Assembly: GCF_033568475.1 (NCBI RefSeq)
Contig: NW_027331831.1
Coordinates: forward strand, 7,564,001-7,628,000
Length of the DNA: 64,000 nt
Source: Henckelia pumila
Lineage: Eukaryota > Streptophyta > Magnoliopsida > Lamiales > Gesneriaceae
Direction: 5' to 3'
Shown here: positions 22,470 through 35,360 of the stretch, one piece after another
How positions within the stretch are numbered: position 1 is the first letter of the stretch
How the letters are laid out: each line of letters opens with the position of its first letter
Made by a program: the position numbers and the translations under genes
The notes under the pieces: generated by a model
The model's database searches: none
Told to the model about the DNA's origin: nothing
What the model saw: only the letters and a program-made list of their open reading frames with translations

Positions 22470-22985
22470 TCAGGCAAATGGGTCACGTTCCCCTCATTTC
22501 ATTTTCTTTTTAATTTTTTCATTTATTTGTCTTGTTCTTCTCAATCCATTGTTTTTTTATTTATTTATCTTGGACTCATGAATTAATTAATACATTTTCA
22601 ATCTTTTTTAGTTGATTTCTTTTCATTTATTTGTCTTGTTCTTCTCAATCCATTGTTTTTTTATATTTATCTTGGACTCATGGATTAATTAATCATTTTC
22701 AATCTTTTTTAATTGAGACATTTTTAATGTCTATTATTATGCCTTTATTAAATTGAATTATTTTTTCCATGTATAGTTTTTTTTTAATTTATTTGTCTTG
22801 GACTCATGAATTAATGTTTTTTTATTTATGTCTTGTTCTTCTTATTGATTAATGTTTTTTTTTTTTTTTTTTTATCTTGGACTCATGGATTAATTGATAC
22901 ATTTTCAATTTTTTTTAGTTGAGACAATTTTAATGTCTATTATTAAGTTTTTATTAAATTGAATTAATTTTTTTCCATGTATAGA
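22470..22985. repeat. Irregular tandem repeat array
   Basis: Blocks of roughly 100-200 bp recur: CTTGTTCTTCTCAATCCATTG at about 22530 and 22633, TTGGACTCATG(A/G)ATTAATT at about 22570, 22673, 22799 and 22878, and TTTTAATGTCTATTATTA at about 22724 and 22930. Confidence 0.75.
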
Positions 22986-24552
22986 CGTTAAGCATGAGCA
23001 TTTCTTATAAAACTAAAATTTTACTTTTAAAAATTTATGTTACCTCGCTTTTCTCTTATTGAAAAAGGTCTAAAAAATTAGTTAAAAAAATATCTCTGAA
23101 CTTTAAACTAATTAAGAATTAAATCTAAAATGACAAAAATTAGGAGTTTTATTAAGTTAAAATTTGATTTCGTTAATAATGACAAACCTATATGACCCTC
23201 GAACATAAAATTTTTATTTATTTTTTTATATTTCGAACTCAAAAAGAAAATTTTATGAAAATAACAAATAAACTACAAGTCAAAATAGCGAAATTAATAG
23301 TCATTGTTGAAAATTGACAACTCTAATACCATCGTACATTGTCGTTACATAATATGCGGCACATCCAATTTTAACGTCCTGAATCCGCCCCTGCATAAAA
23401 TCATATTTTATAATTTCCACTTTGGTAAATGAGTATTATTAGCAAAATATTTTACTATCCGTGATATTATATATAATAGAACTTTTAATGATATATAACT
23501 AATTCTCTTTTTACGTGTTCCATGTTTATATATATAATTGGAGCAATTATTTAAACACAAAATTTATATGAAATAGATCTCAACTCCAATCATGAAAAAA
23601 TATTTTTTTTTATGTCAAAAATACATAACTTCAGTTAATATACTAGACCGTTCAAAATTTTTTTTGACAGTGAACAGGGACGGAGCCAGAAAAATAAAAT
23701 AGGGCGGGCGAGATGAACAAACACATATATTTCGAGAGAAAGATAATTATAAAACAAAATATTATTTCAACGCAATAAAAAATCATCAAACAAAAAATAA
23801 ATAACTTACATAAAAAAATATAAAGTTCAATGTACAATTTGATGGAGAGTTTTTTTTTTTTTTTTTTTAATTTAGGGATTTGGAGAAAGTATGGAATAGA
23901 TAGCTTCCCACTTGTTTTCTTCATTTTTATCTGTTTGTCTTCTCACGTTTTATTTAATTTTTATTCCTTTTACCTTTTTTAATCTTTTTTTAAGAAATAA
24001 TATTTTAATTTTAAAAGAAAAAATACGGCGAAGCTTGTAATTTTATATAAGTTATAGTATATATTCCATAAAGAAAATTTTAGTTGTTATATCCCAACCT
24101 AGTTTTAATTTACCGGATTGATCGATATATATAGATAAACTTTGTACATGTATTTATGCATATGATATAGTACACGCATTTGAACAATTAATAATTGGAT
24201 AGTTCTCTGATAAATATTTTATATTGCATTTTTATTAGATTTTAAATAATTTAATTACAATTAGTGTGGTCCGGTAACAATTACACATAAGTTGACAAAA
24301 AGATTTCTTCCTTTAGTAGATACATTATGATTTATGTTAAGTAGGTCGTTGTGGAGCTGGTTAGAGCAAAATAATTATTAATATTTATTATCCAAAATAT
24401 GTCAACCCAACCAATTTTTCATTCTACGCCACCAAATTCAGACTGGTTTAAATGTGGGTCGCAAGCATTTTCCACGTCCAACAAAGTCCACAATCAGAAA
24501 ATTAAATATAACATAGTTCATGCACGGTCTTTTATATATACAAGTAAAAGTC

Positions 24553-25792
24553 GGGTTTCTTATTTTTAATTTAAAAAAATAAAACATTTCAAAAATAAGA
24601 CGAGTGCTAAAAAAATTCAAAAATACCGCAAAACGCGCAAAATTATTTTGCAGAGTCAGCAACAACTAGCAGCGGACGCTGCTAGTTGTTTTTTTCTTTC
24701 TTTGTTTTTAAAATTTTTTATTATTATTTAATTTGTTTTATTATAATTTTTAATTTGTAAATATTTTTATAAAAAATGATTATGTATTTCTTATTGGAAC
24801 GTAAATTTTTTCTCAACAAAATAAACTTTTAATTTTAATTTTCGACTTGATTATCAGCTAAATCATGAAGACAAAAATTAAAAATTTAGCTGGTAAAAAA
24901 TTAAAATGATTAAATAAATTTGTTTGTGATCAATTATATTTATAAAAAAATGGTTAACCAAAATAAATATTTATTGATTAAAAAATTAAATCATGAATTC
25001 TCATACTTTATATCTTCATTTCAAACACAAATAGTTGCTTGTTTTTAATTATAATTATAAAAAATTTCGCTAACTATATATTTTTTTTATCAAACTTATT
25101 TACATTTTTAATACAACTTAGACTTTTAAGTTAAATTTTCTTTCATGCAACCAACACAAATTGAAAGAACATAATTAAACTTAAAAAATTATTTAAAAAA
25201 AATAAAAATTTAACGGATAAAAAATTAAACTGATTAAATAAATTTGTTTGTGATCAGTTATATTATAAAAAAATTGGTTAACTTAAATAAACATATTTTG
25301 ATTAAAATTTTTGATTTAATATTACTATTAATATTGTGTGTTTTAAATTGTTATTTAATCATTTTGTAAAAAAAAAATCATATCGAATTGATCGGGTTTA
25401 AGTTCCTATTTTCGAGATGATTACGATTCGGCTCGAGTTTGGGTTGAGAAATGTTCTATTTAATAATAATATTAAATCAAAAATTTTTAATCAATAAATG
25501 TTTATTTTGGTTAACCATTTTGTTATAAATATAATTGATCACAAACAAATTTATTCAATCATTTTAATTTTTTACCAGCTAAATTTTAAATTTTGTCTTC
25601 ATGATTTAGCTGATAATCAAGTCGAAAATTAAAATTTAGAGTTTGATTTTGTTGAGAAAAAAATTACGTTGCAAAATAATTTTGCAGCGTCCGCTGTTGC
25701 TAATGGAGTTTTGCGGTATTTTTGAAATTTTTTACCACTCGCCTTATTTTTGAAATGTTTTATTTTTTTTAAACTAAAAATAAAAAAAACCC
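24553..25792. mobile_element. Mutator-like non-autonomous element with long terminal inverted repeats
   Basis: 1240 bp flanked by a 10-bp direct repeat AGTAAAAGTC (24543-24552 and 25793-25802), in the 9-11-bp size range of Mutator target duplications. The ends are inverted repeats starting GGGTTTCTTATTTTTA / GGGTTTTTTTTATTTTTA and, with interruptions, the inverted similarity continues for about 400 bp (shared CGACTTGATTATCAGCTAAA and TTTGTTTGTGATCAATTATA strings). A GCAGCGGACGCTGC palindrome sits in the left arm at about 24670. No transposase frame is present. Confidence 0.8.
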
Positions 25793-25802
25793 AGTAAAAG
25801 TC

Positions 25803-28258
25803 ACGTGAAATGCACGTGGGAACATGTTTTGTTGTCGATAAACGTTGTTAAATAAATTAATTGAGATGAGAAGATATTAACACGCAGTTAATAAATTATT
25901 TTCTTTTAATAATATATATTTTTTGAAAAAAAAACATATTACATGTCTTAGTGATGTAATCAATATAATTTTCGACCTTTCGACTAATAAAAATATTTGC
26001 AACATTTTCGAACAATGTAACACTTGAAGTTTCAATGTTTCTATTATTTACGGTCATGATTATTTTACATCCACATTAACAGTTTAGAATAAGACATTAT
26101 CAATAATTCATGTAAGCTTATAAATATAAGTGTTACGTGTATTGTAGTTTTACATTAATACAATATTGATATTGAAACTATGTAATTATTACATCTCGGT
26201 CGAGTTTTCTATTTTTTTATTAATTTTGAGAAATTATGACATGTTTCATACCATGTATTCATTTTATTTTCTATCTCATTTATGTATTATTTATTCTTTA
26301 TTTATTAATAAGTGTGATATGTTAATCAAATTATATTAAATATGATTTTGTAATTTTCTATGTTATATGTTGATCATTGTTGATTTATGAAAAAAAAAAA
26401 TTGTTATAGATAATACATTCTAAACCTTAATTTAAATTATTGCGTCAAATATTTTATTTTATATTTGAGATTTTTCTCTCATTAACGATTTTTTATATCA
26501 TGTGTTTTTTATTCTTCAAAAAAAATCATTATTATCATCATCTTTAATTATTATATTTGTGACACTATATTCATCAATCATTTGCATTTTTCTATCGTTA
26601 TTATTTAATCAGACGGTCTCTTTTTTATGCTAAAAATATTTACTTGCAAAGAACAACAATAATTTCATCATTCTCATCTGCATGCTGGTATGTTATTGTC
26701 TTCTATTACTTGTATGTCAGTATCATTAACGATCAATGTATTTGTTGGACATCCTCTTTTATTTTTGATTTCTCGTTTTTCGAAATCTACTGATCTCTTT
26801 TTGCTTAAAATGCTCTCATTGTTGAAATTTTTGATTGAATTTTGAATGTCTTTAATTTAAATGTTAACATTCAATATTTTATCTCAACCGTTTTCTTGCA
26901 TATTTTTCTTTATTTATTCATCTGATTGATTGCATCAATGTAATTTTTACAGGATTTTTAATTTAATGTGAGAAGTGTCATCCATAATTTTTGTAGGCTT
27001 CTTTTTTTTATTTATTAACTAACCCGTAGTAAATTGATTAACATAGATATATTTACAGACTTAAATAATATTTAAATAATATCAATCTTATATAGTTTTG
27101 CTAAAAACAATTGAAGATATCCATCTCCAACTCTTGTAAAAATATTCTTTCGTTAATTGTAACATTATCTCATAAAATAATTGTTATAGTTTTTAGATTT
27201 TTTGAGGAGGAAAAATAGTTAATTTTTTAAATTTTAACTTTTACATATATGATATTTGTGTGTTGGTTTGTTCTTTATTTACTATTTTGGATTAATACTT
27301 GACTCCACGTGAATTGATTTATTTCAACACCGATATGTAATTTAATATATATATATATATATTAATAACGTTTAAAAATATGATATTTTGTTATATTTAT
27401 GAACTCATGATATAATTAATTAGTTCAATAGGTCCTTACGCAAATTAAAATACATAAGATTTTTTGTTGAAAAAATATGTTTTTCCATATACAAACAAAT
27501 AAAACTAGAGCATTTTGTTGTTTCAATCTTTTAGAAAACTGGATAAGTATTTAATTTAATTAAAATTCTTGTGAAAAAAATAAGTTTAGTTTATCTACAA
27601 TAAAATAAAAACTAAAATATTTTGGTATTTCAATCTTTTTGGAAACTGAAACCTTATCTAATATGCACGCATTCTCAATTTTGACATTATCATAATAATT
27701 GATTTTACAAAAGTATCCTCATAGAATTTATCAAGTGGTAGTTGAAAATACACGATGAAAAATTTTGACCTTGGTTCACACTTTTATAATTGGTATAGAT
27801 TATTTTTTCTTAGATAGTCTCACGAATATTTATCTGACAAGCCCAGCTCTAGGAGGAGGCACCCTAGGCAGTAGCCTAGGACCTCCCCTTAGATGGGGCC
27901 TCAATTTTTTTTATTTAAAATTTTAGATGAATTTCTTAGTTTTTTTGTTAAAAATGTGAAATAATGATCAATTTTTGTATTTTTGTTTCTCCACTTTTTT
28001 GTAGGTAAAAAAAAAAAAAAATCATGTTTCATCTTAAAAAACGTTTTTCTTCGTTAAATTGCTCTACTCAGGTGAACTAAGTTATTCACATTGGGTCAAC
28101 TAGTGTGCCGTTTTTTTATTGGATATTTTTTTCTTGTATATTTGTGAGTTGTGGTTGATGTTTTTATTTTCATTATTTGATTTCTGGACTTTGGTCTCCG
28201 AGATTCTAGAATCTTTTAATTGATCAAATTATCTGTTGAAAAAATTATAATAGCTAGG
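25803..28258. other. AT-rich intergenic DNA, possible hAT-type relic at its right edge
   Basis: No gene recognised. At 27845-27895 there is a palindromic CCTAGGCAGTAGCCTAGG motif followed by GGGGCCTC. A related TTAGCCTAGGGCCTC motif lies at 37690-37735, beyond the copia element. These could be the two eroded ends of an old hAT-type element now filled with later insertions. Confidence 0.35.
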
Positions 28259-28445
28259 GCTGAGATACCGAGCTAAAATACCGAATTTTTGAGATACTGT
28301 ACCGAACTTTTTTTAAAATCTAGACATTTTTTTGGTATATTGAATTTTTTTTCGATATCTATACGGTACCAATATGGATTTTTTTGATACCAACATTTCA
28401 GAATTTTGATATCGTTACCAGTATGAATTTTTTTCATGCCAATAT

Positions 28446-29788
28446 TTTTGAAACACGTTTTCAGATCATAGATCTGATACCCGGTGCAGCGGAAGTTTAA
28501 AAATTTTTATATGGAACGATTCCATATCATGGGTATCAAATCCTAACGATTAAATTATGCAAGTAAAATAATAATAACAATTAATATTTTACCTCTTCAA
28601 GCTATGACTTGATTATGGACTCCAACAGATTAAATCTATTCTTGTTGTAAATCCCAGGAACTGATGACTTGCTCGATCAATCTCCGGAATTAGGTCCACG
28701 AACAGAAAACTAAAACCCTCTGATTGATTGCACTAGAAATCAATCAAATGTTTATCGAAGAGATTAAATAGATTTGATCTGTCAATTCAGAATGTAATTT
28801 TTCATAAAAATCACAAACTGAATTCTCTCAAAAAAGGGAGAGTGGATTTTCGAAAAATCCTTTTTCTATTTTGTGTAATTTTCAAAAAATCAAGTTTGGA
28901 ATAACTTGTGCTTTTTGAAAATTGCATATCATGTATTTATAATTTTTAGACTGGATTAAGTTATATGTCTATTAGGACACTAACTCCTTAGGGCCCATAA
29001 TCCATAACTTAAGCCCAACAAGCCAAGCCTGTTATTATAGAAATTAATATAAAATTTATCATGACTCCGATTGATAAACTGATTACACCAATGTGCATAG
29101 AAACCATTTCTGCACCTTTTAAAGTCAAGATAATTTTTCTGAATCCGAATTCAGTGATTTCCAAAAATGACAACAAAGCATCGACTTCTATATGTGTCGT
29201 AACTGTACCCAATCCCGACACCTGATGACCCTCATAGAGTCGGTAAACGAGTCAAAGTACAGTACTAGCATATAGAGTCTCCATGATGTTTCAAGTAATA
29301 AGGACTAATGGTGTACAACCAAAACCGCGGACTTATCCACTCAATTAATGATAACCACTTGGAAAGTCCGAATAGGGTAGTTCGATCATTTATCATATGA
29401 ATATCCATTTGCATGCTTTGAACATCTCTATGTTCTATACCAATGAAACGTGGTACTTGGCATCGCAAATGCTAGTCTCGATCTCGAGCGATCCTTATCT
29501 TTATTTGCGGACGGCTCAATTGAATAGGAACTATTTAGAATATACAGTGACTATAAGATGTGTTTCATGATAGTGATCTCTCTTTATTCACTATCTCATC
29601 TTACTTACACTATAGTATATTCAAGGTCTTTATCAAAACAACAATAGTATATCACAATATAACATTATGAAGAATGATAAAGAAAATGTCATTAATGAAT
29701 GTAAATTATATTAAACAAAGATTGTTTACAATAAGAGACTCTTAAAGCCCTTAGCCACAACTTGGCTAGCGGGGCATCAACTCTTTCA
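28446..29788 (-). repeat. 3' LTR of the Ty1/copia element
   Basis: 1343 bp. Pairs with 35361-37236; the shared outer end reads TGAAAGAGTTGATGCC in element orientation. The adjacent polypurine tract (AAGTGGGAGA, about 29789-29800) marks it as the 3' LTR. Confidence 0.9.
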
Positions 29789-29802
29789 ATCTCCCACTTG
29801 CC

Positions 29803-32800
29803 CTATAGCCAACTAGTCATACTACGTAGTCCCACTACTTCGCGATGTTTGTCAAACAATGGTCCTGGCAAGGGCTTAGTAAGTGGATCAGCGATATTGT
29901 CTGCAGAGGCCGCTCTCTCGACAGTGATGTCTCCTCTTTTCACGATCTTCCGGATGATATGGTATTTCCTCAGTATGTGTTTGGATATTTGATGAGACCT
30001 TGGTTCCTTTGCCTGAGCAATGACATCAGTGTTGTCACAGTACACCGGGACTGGACCAACAGCTTCAGGAACTACGCCCAACTCTTGGACGAAATTCCTC
30101 ATCCAAACGGCCTCTTTAGCAGCAGCTGATGCTGCAATGTATTTTGCCTCAGTGGTGGAATCTGCTGTGGTGTCCTGCTTGGAACTCTTCCAAGAGACAG
30201 CACCGTCATTGAGCATGAATACAAATCCAGAGGTTGACTTCGAGTCATCCACATCACTTTGGAAGCTAGAGTCGGTATAGCCTTCCAATTTCAATTCTCT
30301 TCCTTCATAAATCATAAATATATTCTTAGTCCTTCTCAAGTACTTTAGAATATCCTTCACAGCTTTCCAATGCATTTGACCGGGATTGGCCTGATATCTG
30401 CTTGTGACACTTAGAGCAAAGGCTACATCCGATCTGGTAGATATCATCCCATACATGATACTACCTATGGCTGATGCATATGGTATGTGTGTCATTTTCT
30501 CTATCTCTTCATCAGTCTTAGGAGACATAGACTTGGATAGAGAAACTCCATGACACATAGATAGATGTCCTCTCTTGGACTCATCCATAGAAAACTTTTT
30601 CAATATGGTGTTGATGTAGGTTGCTTGAGTGAGTCCTACCATTCTCTTAGATCTATCTCTATAGATCTGTATTCGTAGAATATAGGACGCCTCACCCAAA
30701 TCCTTCATCGAGAATCTACCTGATAACCATATCTTTGTTGACTGCAACATCCCTACATCATTTCCAATGAGTAGGATGTCATCAACATAAAGTACTAAGA
30801 ATGTCACAGCATCCTTAACTACTTTCTTGTACACGCATGGTTCCTCCGGGTTCTTGATGAAACCAAAATCCTTTATTGTTTCATCAAATTTCTGGTTCCA
30901 ACTTCTTGATGCCTGTTTGAGACCATAAATTGATCTCTGAAGCTTGCATACCTTATGCTCGCTTCCCATGGATGTGAATCCCTCGGGCTGCATCATATAG
31001 ATTTCTTTCTTAATGTTTCCATTAAAAAATGCAGTCTTCACATCCATTTGTCATATCTCATAGTCATACCAAGCTGCTATGGCAATAAGGATTCTTATGG
31101 ACTTGAACATTGCGACTGATGAAAAGGTTTCATCATAGTCAACTCCTTGTCTTTGAGTATAACCTTTTGCTACCAATCGTGCCTTGTATGTCAGTACCTT
31201 ACCATCAGGCCTAAGTTTTCTTTTGTAGATCCATTTACACCCTATTGGAACAATTCCATCAGGAGGATCTACTAAAGACCAAACTTGGTTTGTATGCATC
31301 GAGTCTATTTCCGACTGCATAGCTTCAAGCCATAAATTCGAATCTGCATCAAAAATTGCTTCCTTGAAGTTTCTTGGATCACATCCAATGTCGGGTTCAT
31401 TTTGATCCCCTTCAAGAAGCAGACCATATCGAATAGGAGGTCTAGAAGTCCTCTCGGATCTTCTAGAAAGAGGCGTGTCGTTTAATGGTTCCTGAGGTGT
31501 GGGATCGTTATTTTGTATCTCGGGTTCTTCTCGAATTTCTTCGAGTTCCATCATCTTGCCTTTCTGATCAAGTAAGAACTTCTTCTCCATGAAGGTGGCA
31601 TTCCTCGAAACAAACACTTTTGTTTCAGTAGGATGATAGAAATAATATTCGATTGAATTCTTCGGATACCCTACAAAATAACATAAGGTGGATCGACTAT
31701 CCAACTTATCTCCCACTGTCCGCTTGACGTAAGCAGGACATCCCCAAATCCTTAAGTACGAATACTTAGGAGCTTTGCCATTCCATAACTCGTATGGAGT
31801 TTTATCCACTGCTTTAGTGTAGACATTGTTCAATAACAATACCGCCGTTTCAAGCGCATAGCCCCAAAACGAAGGTGGGAGCTCAGTGAAGCCCGTCATG
31901 GATCGAACCATGTCCAACAAAGTTCGATTGCGACGCTACGAAACACCATTAAGCTGAGATGTCATAGGAGGAGTCCACTGAGAGAGAATCCCATTCTCTT
32001 TTAGATAGTCCAAAAACTCGGTACTTAAATATTCTCCACCTCGATCCGATCGAAGTGCTTTAATACTTTTACCTAGTTTATTTTCTACTTCAGTCTTGAA
32101 TTCTTTGAACTTTTCAAATGATTCAGACTTATATTTCATCAAATATAAATACCCATACCTAGAATAATCATCAGTAAAGGTAATGAAGTAGGTGTGACCA
32201 AATTTAGTATCAATACTAAATGGACCGCAAACATCTGTATGGATCAAATCCAACAGATTTTGACTACACTCAGGTTTTCCTTTGAAAAGAGATTTAGTCA
32301 TTTTTCCTTTTAGGCAGGACTCACAAGTAGGTAGAGAGTTAATATCAGACATATCAAACATGCACTCTCCCACTAGCTTGTTTATCCTCCTTGAGGAAAT
32401 ATGACCTAGCCTAGCATGCCAAAGGTTTGCCGGGTTTTGACTATCGTTTTTCCTTTTATTTGTTGTTGCCGGTTTATCAACATAATTAATTGGTACGTCT
32501 TTTAATTTTAAGTTATATAGATCGTTTTCAAGTTGTCCACATCCAATCAAACATTCATTCTTGTAAATATTGCAAATCCCATTCACAAAATTACAAGAAA
32601 AACCATCTGTATCAAGCATAGAAACAGAAATAATGTTTTTAACTAAATCTAGCACAAATAAAACATCTCTAAAAAATAACCTAAAATCGTTCTGCAAAAC
32701 TAAATAAACGTCTCCCACAGCTTTGGCTTCAACTCTAGAACCATTTCCGAGCCTTAGCTGGGTCTCACTCATCCTAAGCTTACGACTTCTTGTCATCACC

Positions 32801-33747
32801 TGCAAATCATTGCAAATGTGAGATCCACATCCGGTATCCAATACCCAATAAGTAGTATTAAGTGAAACATTTATTTCAATGTAAAACATACCCTTTGCAG
32901 TTCGCAACTGCTCGAGATATACTTTGCAGTTACGCTTCCAATGACCGGGTTTCTTGCAGTGATGACAAACGTCTTTAGATCCGTTCACGTTTGAAGCCTT
33001 TGTTTTGATCTTTTTCTTTGGTACAATTTTCTTGGGTGAGGCAGAACGTTTCTTACCCTTTCCACTTGGCCCTTTCTTAGAGTTAAAAGAGGAACCAACC
33101 AAGAGTACCGGTTTATCCTTATTTAATATGGCCTCATAAGTCACAAGCATATTGACCATCTCTTCAAGGATGGCCTCTATCTTGTTCATATTGAAGTTCA
33201 TCACAAAGCCGTCAAACGACAAAGGAAGAGAAAGAAGTAACAAGTCCGCGTTCAGTTCATGCTCCAATGTCAAATCGAGTGTTACCAACTTTTCAATGAG
33301 TCCAATCATGTGTACCCCATGCTCACGGACCGAAGTCCCATCTCGCATGCGGCATGTCATGAGCTCTTTGACGGTGGCATACCTCTTCGATCTTGAATGA
33401 GCTCCAAAAAGTTCCTTGAGAGTATCGTGAATGTCAGCAGCATTCACTGCATTCTCAAATCGCCTCTGAAGTTCATCAGACATCGAAGCCTGCATGTAAC
33501 ATTTGGCCTTGATATCATGGTCCCACCATTTGTCAAGTTTGGCCAATTCTTCCGGACTCACATCAGCCGGGGCTTCTTTCGGAGGAGGCTTTTCTAACAC
33601 GTAGAAAACCTTTTCCGAACTAAGAACAATCCTTAACTTACGGAACCATTCCGTATAGTTTGCGCCAGTCAGTTTGTTTTGTTCGAGAATTGAAAATAGT
33701 GGATTGCGTGAATTCATTGTAATGAAATACTGAAAAGAAACAGACAA
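29803..33747 (-). mobile_element. Copia gag-pol coding region (fossil)
   Basis: In element order from the right: a gag-like region (about 33.7-33.0 kb) ending in a CCHC zinc knuckle (CHHCKKPGHWKRNC), an aspartic protease motif (LDTGCGSH), integrase (about 32.4-31.7 kb), reverse transcriptase (about 31.2-30.4 kb, with YVDDILLIGND) and RNase H (about 30.3-29.9 kb, with TEAKYIA). The order is diagnostic of Ty1/copia. Not intact, with about two breaks. Plus-strand ORFs here are antisense shadows. Confidence 0.95.
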
Positions 33748-35343
33748 TAATCAGTGATTGCTTAATTAATTTACTAAGACATAAAATATGGCGAGATTTA
33801 ATTTTATGAATTTCACTCCCACTATTTTAACGATTTCACTACCCTCTAGTGAAAACGAGAAACCGATTTTCTTAGTGGGAACATGGAGTCCAATTGACAA
33901 ATCATAGTCCCGAATAATATCAGCCAACCATAATTTTCAAAAGGTAGAGCCCAATTGCTTCCAAAGCAATTCCCATGTTTTTTACCTCATGTTCAATAAG
34001 AGCCCAATAATATGACGCTGTTTATTGTGATATGTCAAGATGACCCATCAATATTAAGTTGTGATGGACGGTCGCCATGTGGATCCCCAATAATATGAGC
34101 CAATCCCATGAGAGTTCCACCCAACTTACAACATGTGTCGATCCAATGTACAACTTTCCGACGAACGGCCCCCCCCAATAATATGAGCCGGACCGTGCCC
34201 GCGGGTAGCATCTCATACATTGATCGTTGATGGAAGGTAGGAATATTTAAATAATATTTAAATTCTCTTTTGTTTATCTTGATATCAATTTTAAATCATA
34301 TTTAAAATGAGGGATTTTTAATTTTGAAAAATTGTCTCATCTTATCATATTTGTATGCTTGCGGGATTCATGCAATTTAGTCTAAACATGCATACAACAA
34401 TAATATCATATATTATATTTAGGATGATCTACCCCAAAACTAATCGACCCATGGTTGCCAATCACGAGTCTAAGTCCAATCCTAGGTGATATGCAAGTAT
34501 GCAATGCAATCCTATTACATTGAGCTTCCAATTTATATTTATTCGGTCTTTATTGTCTGATGGGCCCACCTTTGTTTTCAAATCTTTATCTCCCACTAAG
34601 TCTAATAAATTTACAATAAATTTCGATGACAAGTAGGGGATACATATTTAAGGGTGGGAACGGGCCATAAACCAGACCCATTTTTTATTACAAATGACAA
34701 ATCAAATTGGGCCATAAACCAAGCCCATTAATAAAACTCAACAACAATAACAAAAACCAAATGTAAATTTCCTAACATACACCTACAAAATTGGTCATGG
34801 CAATCGATCATCCTTTATCCAATATTTAGTTCAATAATTAAATCATTGGATAACATGCAATGACAACATAATTAAAAGATAAAATCAAATTTTATCTAAT
34901 ATATACATAAGATCATATCTTATCATCAATTGTACCAAAATAATTAATTTTATAAAATTTAATTTAACGGATAAAATTTATAAATTTTTTTAAAATTCAA
35001 ATTTATCCAAAAATCAATTTTAAAAATTTCGGACTCAAACAATTTGACCCGATGCCTCGTGGACCAATCAAAAACAATTTTCGATCGGACCAAAAATTAA
35101 AATTTCAAAAAATTAAAATTCTAATTATAAATCAAAATTTAATTTTCCGGGCTGCCTGGGACGTTCTCTGGCAGCCCCGCCTCCATGTGGTACAGGGCTG
35201 CCCACGTGGAGCTGGGCAGCGACAATCGCTGCCCGTGTTGCCCTTCAAAAAAAAAATTTAATTTAAAATTTGGTTTTGTTTCAAAATCCGAGGCTAAAAA
35301 TTTTGTACAATCGATTAATTTTAATCGTTTGATCTGAGAGCAA

Positions 35344-35359
35344 CCTGTCTCTGACGCCA
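35344..35359 (-). other. Primer-binding site of the copia element
   Basis: TGGCGTCAGAGACAGG in element orientation, starting one base after the 5' LTR. It matches 13 of 16 bases of the usual plant initiator-Met tRNA site, TGGTATCAGAGCCAGG. Confidence 0.7.
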
Positions 35360-35360
35360 C

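Larger units (their letters stand above)
21239..24542. other. AT-rich intergenic DNA with simple and local repeats
   Basis: No gene recognised. (TA)n runs lie at about 21252-21275 and 22381-22412. At 22470-22985 a local array repeats CTTGGACTCATG-ATTAATT and CTTGTTCTTCTCAATCC blocks three to four times. A short GGGACGGAG/GGGCGGGCGAG patch near 23680-23710 recalls the tail of a degraded transposon. ORFs here are low-complexity. Confidence 0.5.

Noticed and set aside
29762-30280. Plus-strand ORFs of 76-94 codons
   Set aside because: They are antisense to the copia polymerase region and carry no domain.
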